Shown here: positions 56,091 to 64,000 of the stretch, in pieces
Layout of the letters: each line of letters opens with the position of its first letter
How positions within the stretch are numbered: position 1 is the first letter of the stretch
Assembly (NCBI GenBank): GCA_018398585.1
Contig: JAGTTD010000002.1
Span: 31,488,186 to 31,552,185 of the forward strand
Direction: 5' to 3'
From: Simmondsia chinensis
Taxonomy: Eukaryota > Streptophyta > Magnoliopsida > Caryophyllales > Simmondsiaceae
DNA: 64,000 bases
Translations under genes and position numbers: made by a program
Notes under the pieces: generated by a model
The model's input: only the letters and a program-made list of their open reading frames with translations
The model's database searches: none
What the model was told of the DNA's origin: nothing

Positions 56091-56714
56091 CGATCAGCGC
56101 TTCAAAAGATTTTGGAATTTCTGTTGTTTAGGCAAAGACCCCCTACTCCTTAGATTTTTTTTAAACATTTGGAGCTACATTTTTCAATGCTTGAATTGAA
56201 TGAAATTTCATGACTTTTTGAGAATGTGTACCATTTCTCTTTGTTTATGTATACTACTATTGCTTTTGATAGGGGGCAGTTGTAAATTTCTCTATTTCAT
56301 TTTTGTGCTTTTTGTTAACGACCCCCGGAGGGGGGGGGGGGGGGGTTGTTGGTGTTTAGTTGATTAATTTGGTAAAAGTGGTCTTTGGTGTAAGTTCTTG
56401 AATATCCAACTCCTAAAATGCATAAGCGTAAGGGGAAGCAATTAAGTATGACTTCCATCCATGTTAAAAAGTTTGTGTTTGATTGAGCTATGATGTTCAT
56501 ATTAAGCTCATGAAATCATTTCCAGCGTGGACCAACATAGGGGGAGACAATTGAGTTTGAACTTTAACATAGTATATATTGCTTCATGACTTGATATAAA
56601 ATGGGTATTTGCATGATTTGATTAGCCAATACCTTTATCGTGAATTCAATATTTCAACTTCATACTTTTAAGAGAAAACACCAAAATGTTTGTCATCATA
56701 AAAAACGGGGAGAT
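56091..56714 (+). other. Multiple polypurine tracts before the Sirevirus 3' LTR
   Basis: Purine tracts AGGGGGCAGT (56271), AGGGGAAGCA (56431), AGGGGGAGAC (56539) and the terminal AAAACGGGGAGAT (56702-56714) lie in noncoding DNA. Repeated polypurine tracts are a known Sirevirus trait. A 16-bp G run at 56330-56345 also lies here. Confidence 0.75.
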
Positions 56715-57299
56715 TGTTGGTCCTAAAGGCCATTTACATTGCAATTTTGATTATAACAATTATTTAGTGAGTCATTTTATTTAATTATTTTAATCTTGTT
56801 TAAAAATGACTCATACAAAAACTATGAAAAATCAAGATAGACCAAGTTGTTACCAAGCTCTCCAAGATGATAGATCAAGAGGAAAATTAACAAAGTTGGA
56901 GAGAAGTTTAATCCAAAATCAAGAGACTGAGATCCAAGTTCAAGTGCTTCAAGCTGTTTGTTTTTATTTTTTAGAACTTAGGATCGGGATATGTCAATTG
57001 AGTGAAAATCTCAATATTGATTTGTGATGCTCTAATAAAAATGTTTTTAAAATATTTTGAAATTCGATTTCCAAATCTTATTTGAAAAACACTTAATTCA
57101 AATCCGAGCCAATTAAAATTTTCAATAAAAATATTTTATAGATTGGCATTATTGGAATCATGCCTAAAATAACGAGATCAAAAAAGTTTTGTTAGGGTGA
57201 TATTTTAGCTTGAATAGAAAATTATTCATACAAAAACAAAAAAGCCAAAATTGGTAACTAAATCAAGCTAATGGTCAAAAACTTCAAAAACCATCCAAG

Positions 57300-57440
57300 T
57301 ATGCTGAGTGCCGACACACAAAAGGGATGCGTCGATACACCGAAATGCAGTAGCCAACACAAGTTGTTGTGTGTCGACAAACAGGTTAGTATGTCAACAC
57401 AGGCCTGTGTGTTTACTCACTACCCCTGTATGTCAACACA
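57300..57440 (+). repeat. Palindrome cluster in the Sirevirus 3' LTR
   Basis: About five degenerate TGTGTCGACACA-type words (GTGCCGACACACA, GCGTCGATACACC, TGTGTCGACAAACA, TATGTCAACACA twice) lie about 100-230 bp upstream of the TATA box. Confidence 0.8.
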
Positions 57441-57536
57441 GAGCTCTACAATTGGTTCAAACGGCTACTTTTGAATTTGACTTCTTTTCTAATTTTTTGC
57501 TAAATCATTTAAACATCCCTAAGCCTTTCATTTTCC

Positions 57537-57544
57537 TATAAATA
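57537..57544 (+). promoter_or_regulatory. LTR TATA box
   Basis: TATAAATA in the context CCTATAAATAGGGCTTG, the counterpart of 39226-39233. Confidence 0.75.
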
Positions 57545-58015
57545 GGGCTTGAATGCTTTGGTTTTAATTATCCAATCCGCTTTCAGTATTCTTGATTAAA
57601 TGCTTATGTGCTCTCATTGTGCTTTAATGCTTTCATTTTCATGTTTTTCTTAAATTTTTCTTGAGTATCATTAGTTCTCTTTATTGTTGATTATTTAAGC
57701 TTAACTAGTTCTCTTTATTTTTGATTATTTAAGCTTAATTACCATATCCTTAGCTTTGGCTAAGCTTGATTTATCGTCAATTCACCCTTGAAAGAGTGAT
57801 AATTTCATTGCTTTAGTTCATTTTTTTTGTCAAGGTTAGATCATGAGCCTATGGTTACATAATGATTAATTGTAAAAGGATGGGTCTTGAGCCTACATAC
57901 CAATAGACCAGTTGTAAAGGTCTAATCCTGAGCCTAGGTTTTTAAAACAGATCATTAAGCTTAGCGAAAGGCTCAAGCGACAAAGAGTAGTCACTTAAGG
58001 AATGGACTAGCTTTC

Positions 58016-59525
58016 GGTCGTGTTTGCTATATTTGTTTATTATTAGTGTGATGTGGCCGTCATAAATAAAAATGTAAACAAATGTGCAAAAGGGCTCATT
58101 GTGCAACTAGGGAGTGAGTTTAAATTCGGGCTGCAAGTCATTGATCTTAGCCACTCACCATTTTCGGAGAAAACGAGGTGATATTTTGGTGTATCTAACT
58201 TTGGTTAATATATGGATTCTTCTCATGCTCCAATTAAGGCGATTTTTTATATTTTTTGAGGTTTTTTTTTTTTTTATGTAACATGACAAAAAATTAAAGG
58301 ATATGGACCTAACTCAAGTGGAAGTTATAGTAACGGAGTAAGGCTCACAAACACCTTTTCTTGTACACTTAAAAGCTAGGAACTGGAGTGGAGACAAACT
58401 CAAGAGCTCAGCAGTCCACTTATAAGCCCGAGTCAACTAGATTTTTATTCCTAGCACCTTTGACTTATAATAACTCGAATGAGTTAGAGTCTGACAACAT
58501 TAAAGTGGAACAAACCGTAGTTTTGTCATGGAATGAGGACCAATGCAATCAAGGTCAAGCCTTGGCCATCCAACCCCTTAAACAATGGCACAAATCTAAG
58601 TTCACCTGACTTATAAAACAGTGACAATAATGTTAAGACCAATGCAATCAAGGTCAAGCCTTGGCCGTTAAAGCCTTAAACCAAAGTCTTAATTATTAAC
58701 TTGCCAATTTTAGGAATAGATTAAAATGAAGAGTACATACCCGAAGCCCTAAGCATTGTATTATTAAAGAAGCAAGTATAGCAAGATCTATGCTAAGCTA
58801 AGTTAAGTTACGCTACTCTTAGGTAAAAAGCACAAACGTGCTATAAAGAAAACTTGAGGAAGTTTTGTATGGTTGGTTTTGGAGCCTTTACAACTACAAT
58901 AGTGTCTTTTATTCACAAAAAAAATATATAACTACCCCGTATTTCTGCGGCATTTTCCTCCCACGTTAGCTATTAAGCTCCTTTAGCACAGGAATGATTA
59001 GTGAGCGTGTCCCTGATTTGGTATGCTCGAGCATATTTCTTGAAAACCACGTCCAATTTTTCAGCTAAAGTCTCTTCGAGGTTCCCCAAGTTCTCTTGGA
59101 TAAAATTGTAGCCCATTCATCTAAAATAACACTCTAAGTATTTTGTGCTTGAAAACCATCTGTCTTGCAGCTTTCTATGAAGTCCCTTGACCTCCAGCTC
59201 CTTTTACCCTTCAACCATCTCGAGCCTTAAGTGGCTGATACCCTTGTTAGGGTATTAAACTTCTCAAGCAATTGAGACACCGGTATCTTAGCACATAGAG
59301 GCTTGACTTTCCTCGAGGAGGGCCTCACATGACAAGCTCGTGGAGCTTTAGTTAAAACGGCATCGTCCCAAATCTCTCAAATTTAGGGTGTAAACAAATG
59401 TCTTTCTTTTAGCGGTTGGTATTTTCAAATTTCCAACGGGCAAAAAATCGGCTTAATTTAACCCTAAACGGCTACAGGAAGCTTGAGGAAACACTATTTG
59501 ATGTCTGATTTCGTTCCCGCGTGGC
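58016..59525. other. Unassigned stretch
   Basis: No transposon domain is recognised. A 28-bp word ACCAATGCAATCAAGGTCAA followed by GCCTTGGC occurs twice about 100 bp apart (58539 and 58641), a local duplication. On the minus strand 59380-59020 has coding-like segments (SRKVKPLCAKIPVSQLLEKF, then FIESCKTDGFQAQ) broken by stops; I cannot assign them. Confidence 0.5.
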
Positions 59526-59533
59526 TATAAATA
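59526..59533 (+). promoter_or_regulatory. TATA box upstream of the mobile-domain pseudogene
   Basis: TATAAATA is followed 30-50 bp later by a pyrimidine-rich stretch and the first ATG near 59588. It is a plausible core promoter for the pseudogene. Confidence 0.5.
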
Positions 59534-59587
59534 TGACAATTAGGGCTTCGAAACTTCACTTTTCGGCTCTTGTGCTCTCTCTTCGTC

Positions 59588-62500
59588 ATGATCAAGCGTT
59601 CAAAAACACTTGCTCTCTATTCTTGGATCTTGTTCTTCGTTGTTAGTCTGCTCCTCACTTCTCTGCTATTCTCTAAACCAAGCAATGACAGTTAAATCCT
59701 TTATGCTATTGCTACCCCCATCTCTTAGGCTGATAGCCCTATTGAGCAGTTGGCACATCTGGGCTGATAGGCTTCAAAGCCCTATTGATCTTGGTGACAT
59801 CAAGGAGGATCTTTGTTGAATGCATGAGAATGATCCTCTTGATATCTTTGAATCCCATGCCCTAGGGCCTATTTTTTTACCCTTCTTTCGATGTCCCTAG
59901 CCTTGAGGGCGTGTTTCCAAATACTGATGTATCTCCTTTGCTTGGCATAGTTTTTGCATGTCAATCTTAGGGTGGAAGGCGCATTTGCAAAGAAGTGGCC
60001 CCCTATAAAGGATGGGCGTTCCTGACTAGGCGGTATGCTGAATGGGTGGATCAATTGATCCTCAACTTACAAAGATAAATGGAAGAATCTCCACATTTAT
60101 GAGGTATCAGACTCTCTAAGATCGCTGTTCAGTATAATTATCCCATTATGACAGCACTCACCTACTATTGGAACATTTGTTAACAATGCTTTTGTCCTCC
60201 ATGAGGGATTTCTTGGGATTACCTTAGAAGACATAGCGGCCTTAGTAGGTCTTTCCCTAGGAGGAGAGGAGCCACCTCTTGATTCTTTTGTTTCAAAAGA
60301 GGCTAAAGCCTTTGCCTCCTCTTTCTCTGTGACTAACCTGCCTAGTGGTTATGAATCTTTCGTTAAAGTTATTGTCACAGAAAGTCATAACTTTGGACAA
60401 GGGTCCAGAGAAGAAGAGGTCTTTATTTTACTTGTTTTCGTTGACTAAGTTCTTTTTGCTAACTTGTCCACCCTTGTGCTTATGTCCCTTAGGATAATGG
60501 CAATTAACTTAGCTTTTGGCACTGGTCCACTGGCTCATAGACCATTGTTTTAGGCCCAAGTGTACAGATGTCTTAGGGACATCATAGTCAAAAACTATGC
60601 TATCCAGATAGGAGGACCCTTGTGGTTGGTCCAACTATAGGCCCAAGCCTACTTGCCTAAGTTTTGTCATAGAGGCCCCTTTGTCTCCATAGATAAGGGG
60701 GGCACCTGTTATAGAGAGTCGCTTGCTCGATGTGAGGTCCTCTTACCCCCAAAATGGGCTTTGCACCAATGTCTGAAGAGGCTTATGTCTCATCGAGGTA
60801 GGATAAGGATTTAATGGACTCCTTTTAGAGAGAGGAAACTCATTCCTCTTTGGTTCAGGAAACTGAACCTCCGTTATAATGTCTCTGTGGACATCAATTC
60901 CTAGACCTAGCAAGCAATCATGTGCCCTCAAAATTGTCTCTTTTATCACCGAACTCACCCTAGTGTGGAGACTTATAGGCTTGGGTTGTTTGCCAGGAAA
61001 TTTGGAATGGTCCAAGATACTCCTTTTCTAAGTCTAAGGACCAGAAATCTATGGTGGGCTAAAAGAATCTCCATTCAGCTCTCCCAACACGAAGAGCTCC
61101 ATGAGTCCAACCTAGAGGTCATGTCACTTTATGAGTACCTTGTTACCTGCAGGTATTCCTCATGCACCACACCTCATTTTATAGCTTGGTTCCAATCCTA
61201 TTGGTCCTTCTTAGAGGCTAGAGGCGCCAATTAGCATTTCACACCTTCACTTAAGCTTGCAGATCCTAGCTCAAGAGGAGCCTAGCCAACGAGCATAAGG
61301 TAAACCCCATAAAAGACATTACCAGGTGAACAACCATCCCTGAAGCAAACTTTAGTTTTGTTCTTTAGATGGCTTGAACAAAGACTGATCCTCGTTCTTT
61401 TCATGTAGCTTCAGCTACTCAAAAAACTCCTAGGAGCACTGGACCTTTACCAGGATGCTACTGGAGGAATCCCCTCTAGGAACCTCCTTACCAACCCTTA
61501 AAGTTTATGGCTCGAAGAAAAGAACAAGGAGAGATGCTCCTCCTGCTCTTCCACCCAGAGCCATTCAAACATCAGAAAAAGAAGAAGAAGATGAAGAAGA
61601 AGAACCCATCTCATAGCTAGTAAGAAAAAGAAAAGCTAAGCTTCATCAGCCAGAGGTATTGGCCTTTCTTAGTTGGTTTCCTTTTATTCATCTCTTGCTA
61701 AAGTTGTTCTGACTTAGCCTTGCACAGCCAGAAAAAGCAACAACCTCAGTCATTATGGAAATCCCAAATTCTCCACCTCAGCAACATGTACTAGAGCCCC
61801 CTCAGGAAACTGAATCATTGAGCTCAAGCATTAAAGAAGAAGAAGGTATGGTTACTTCAGCTCTAGAGCCACTTATAAGTGAACCACCCAGAGAGGCTTC
61901 ACTCCCAACCTCTTTGGAGCTGAGCCTTGTCCGAGCCCCATTCCTTCTTCTAGGAATGTCTCCCATAACTATTGAAGAGATTCATGAAGGTACGATCTGT
62001 TCTGCCAGCTCATGAATCCTTGATCTTTAACCCATTAGTTAGTTCTGATATATAAGCATTCCCTTTTCAGAAGTTCCCCTCGAGGAAGACAATCCAGTGG
62101 TTGAAGGGCCAACAGTGTTCCCTCCTGTCCTGCCAACTAAAGTTTTAGAGGTAAAAACTAGTCCTCGCTTACTCTAGTTTATCTCCAAAGTTAGGACTTG
62201 ATCTGATTTTCTGATGTTGTCCTTTTCAAGTTACACCATAAAGATTCACCCCTTCTCTTATCTTAGAGAGGATTACATCTCCTTTGGAGAAATTAGGGGC
62301 AAGTGGGAGATTGGCCTTCTAGCAGCTAGACCAAATATCTCTAAGATTTCAAAGACTGAGGGAAATGGCACACCTCTCTATCCTTGCTCTGACTGAGAAT
62401 GCCACCTGCCAAGAAGCTACCTCTCTAGTGAAGGCCTTGAAGGAAGATCCCAAGGTGGCCCTGACATTTCCAGAGAGCTCGAGGTGCTAGAAAAGGTGTT

Positions 62501-62839
62501 TACCAAAGTCAAATAGGAGGTCCCCTCGCTACTTAAGAAGAAGCAGCATTGCCACGATGCTATTAGGGATATGGGATGTTCAATTAACCTAGGAGGCCTA
62601 CAGCTTCTTTTTGAAGAACTCCAAGCATCTAAGGAAGTCCAGAGTCAGAAAGCTTAGGACATCAAAGGCTTAGAGAGTGAAATCCATCATTTGGAAGAGA
62701 AGTTAAATCAGCTCAAGAAATGACTGTCTTCTCTCAGGCAGTAGCATGCTTCTCGGGGCTCAAGAGTTGAAGAGCTCAAGCAAGCAACCATAGAGGCTCA
62801 AAGAGCTCAACAAGCTGTAATCATTCAAGATGAACTTTA
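59588..62839 (+). pseudogene. Plant mobile domain (PMD, aminotransferase-like) gene, decayed
   Basis: The PMD core is readable from about 60140 to 61240 across frames: RDFLGITLEDIAALVGLSLG with GGEEPP, LINLAFGTGPLAHRPL-like, YAIQIGGPLWLVQL, then NCLFYHRTHPSVETYRLGLF and ARKFGMVQDTP. The C-terminal part is Glu/Pro-rich and then coiled coil (SEIHHLEEKLNQLKK, then EELKQATIEAQRAQQAV). Intron-like segments with GT and AG borders occur at about 61656-61728 and 61989-62071, and a third begins at 62151. PMD proteins are plant-specific and are often carried by transposons; some act in silencing. Many stops make this a pseudogene. The retrotransposon at 62831 cuts its 3' end. Confidence 0.65.
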
Positions 62840-63105
62840 ATCAAAACCTAGGAGAGAGAATGTGAGATGAGAAAGCATTGAGATAGAGAAGGGAGAATAG
62901 AGAGAATTGAGATGAGAAGAAGATGTTTCATTTAATTGGATGATCTTACAATTGTTGAAACCACGTTATTAATGCTACACTTAATTGGCGGTAAGGCAAT
63001 TGAAAATCTCTAACCACTCCCAACCAACTAAACCGATATTCCCTCCAAAGGCTCAAAAGCTAAAGTAATATATGACTTAGCCAATTTAAATGACAAAACA
63101 TGACA
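62831..63105 (-). repeat. 3' LTR of a chromovirus running off the right edge
   Basis: The high-coordinate end reads ACATGACA (TGTCATGT on the minus strand), just inside a polypurine tract. The low-coordinate border is uncertain because it abuts the coding-like end of the mobile-domain pseudogene. The length of about 275 bp fits short Reina-type LTRs. Confidence 0.6.
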
Positions 63106-63122
63106 ATACTCCACCCTAAGAA
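63106..63122 (-). other. Polypurine tract of the right-edge chromovirus
   Basis: The minus strand reads TCTTAGGGTGGAGTAT immediately before the LTR. Confidence 0.7.
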
Positions 63123-63134
63123 AAGATTATTGTC

Positions 63135-64000
63135 TCACGAATCAAAAACAAGAAATTGACTCTTGATGAAGTTGAGATGTTCCCTAGTTGCATCAAACTT
63201 CCTAAGGTTTGCCAATTGAATCAACACTAGATGGACTTCCTTGCCCTGCTGTTGAATTGTGCGAGAATCTAGAATTGCTAGGGGCTCTTGGAGGATAATT
63301 CCATTTGAGGAAGCAACCAAATGAACTAAACACTCCACATCTACAACAACCGGTTTCTTTAACAAAGACACAAGAAAGACTGGGTGAATAATTGCATCGG
63401 AAGGTAGTTCCAATCGACAAGCCACTGCTCCTATCTTCTGCAAAACCTTACATGGAACAAAGTAGTGTGCATTCAGCTTCACATTCTTGCGAATTGCCAC
63501 AGAGGATTGATGGTATGGCTGCAATTTCAAGTACACCATATCATCAACTTCAAAAGATGGCTCAGACCTCTTCTTATTAGCAAAAAATTTCATTCTAGCT
63601 TGAGCCAATTGCAGACTGTCTTTCAGCTACTGAACTAGCTGCTTCCTTTGCTGTATAATCTCCTCTACTTCAGCAACATGGGTAGCATGGACTTGAGACA
63701 CCACTGGAAAGGGAGGATCATAGCCATGCAAGGTTTTAAATGGGGCAGTACTCGAAGAAGAATGAGCATGAGTGTTATACCAAAATTCAGCTAACGAAAG
63801 CCATTTGCACCACTATTTGGGATTGTTAAATGTCACATAACTCAAGTATTGTTCAACATTTTGATTCAATCTTTCAGTCTAACCATCTGTTTGAGGATGG
63901 TAGGCAGAACTTAAAGGAAGAGAATATCCCAAAAGCTTGAACAACTCCTCCCAAAAGTTGCCAGTGAACAACCTGCCCTGGTCAGATAGGATGGATTGAG
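63135..64000 (-). pseudogene. Chromovirus integrase C-terminus, 5' part outside window
   Basis: On the minus strand this reads SAYHPQTDG, a stop, TERLNQ with the catalytic Glu, AEFWYNTHAHSSSS and APFKTLHGYDPPFP, then ARMKFFANKKRSEPSFEVDD, MVYLKLQPYHQSSVAIRKN, ACRLELPSDAIIHPVFLVSL, and ends at 63135 with HLNFIKSQFLVFDS. It is clearly related to the Reina-like integrase at 54000-54755 but is a different copy. Stops occur after TDG (Gln expected), after QLVQ, and at NPK-stop-W. More of pol lies beyond 64000. Confidence 0.9.

Larger units (their letters stand above)
29774..58015 (+). mobile_element. Sirevirus-like copia element, decayed host of nested insertions
   Basis: Order: 5' LTR (29774-30461 and 39130-39878), primer site, gag with two zinc knuckles, protease and integrase up to about 42945, palindromes, env-like remnant (43011-43396, 49324-49519, 55128-56090), several polypurine tracts, and a right-truncated 3' LTR (56715-58015). 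RT and RNase H are deleted. The long LTR, env-like segment, multiple polypurine tracts and the terminal tract AAACGGGGAGATTGTTGG support the Sirevirus assignment. Without its guests it would be roughly 7-8 kb. Confidence 0.8.
56715..58015 (+). repeat. Sirevirus 3' LTR, right end truncated
   Basis: It starts TGTTGGTCCTAAAGG and follows the 5' LTR order through the palindromes and TATA box to GGACTAGCTTTC, where the match with 39669 stops and unrelated sequence begins. A 39-bp local duplication (TAGTTCTCTTTAT, then GATTATTTAAGCTTA twice) lies near 57672-57748. Confidence 0.85.

Noticed and set aside
1..64000. A new defence, regulatory or metabolic gene system
   Set aside because: Every recognisable coding region is a transposon gene or a decayed plant mobile domain gene. 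I found no cluster of unknown intact genes.

Overview
The window looks like heterochromatic, retrotransposon-dense DNA from a flowering plant, most likely a eudicot. It is A/T-rich, almost every coding stretch belongs to plant LTR retrotransposons, a plant L1-type LINE or hAT transposons, and two insertions carry a plant Au-SINE-like tail. I cannot name the species. I see no intact host gene, tRNA, CRISPR array or operon. The only non-transposon-like gene is a decayed plant-mobile-domain pseudogene near the right end.

Left part, 1-21672. The 3' end of a Ty1/copia element (RNase H, polypurine tract, 3' LTR) ends at 1087. From 1158 to 21672 lies a compound minus-strand unit built on a Ty3/gypsy Tat/Ogre-like element. 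Its 5' LTR is 20993-21672, followed downward by decayed gag, protease and linker, then an internal deletion that fuses the linker to the integrase C-terminus, then three blocks of tandem repeats, a T-rich zone and the 3' LTR. A plant LINE of about 6.9 kb (ORF1 with DUF4283, ORF2 with endonuclease, RT, zf-RVT and RNase H) sits inside the Tat 3' region. A 580-bp hAT MITE with a perfect 8-bp target duplication sits inside the LINE RT domain. A 2.9-kb direct duplication (2212-5111 and 5112-8023) repeats LTR, Tat tail and LINE 3' end, and three LTR units lie head to tail at 1158-3094.

Middle, 21673-29500. This is a very old plus-strand Ty1/copia element. Its gag is split by a 3.0-kb hAT element with an 8-bp target duplication. 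The transposase gene of that hAT element is readable apart from two nonsense codons and one frameshift.

Right-centre, 29774-58015. A Sirevirus-type copia element, with long LTRs, multiple polypurine tracts, an env-like remnant and palindromic LTR motifs, hosts five insertions. These are a minus-strand copia with 2.2-kb LTRs inside its 5' LTR (30462-39129), two SINE insertions inside its protease/integrase ORF (one with a 5S-rRNA-derived head), a complete minus-strand copia (43397-49323, target duplication AAAAT) and a complete Reina-like chromovirus (49520-55127, target duplication GCTTC). The Reina-like LTRs differ at about 12 of 344 positions.

Right end, 58016-64000. This holds an unassigned stretch, a plant-mobile-domain pseudogene with intron-like segments and a TATA box, and the 3' end (LTR and integrase C-terminus) of another minus-strand chromovirus running off the window.

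These sequences do not work together as a pathway. They record successive transpositions, unequal recombination, internal deletions and C-to-T decay. The most unusual points are the 5S-headed SINE, the TGTGTCGACACA palindromes shared by two copia families, the fused-LTR array and the deletion-fused Tat polyprotein.
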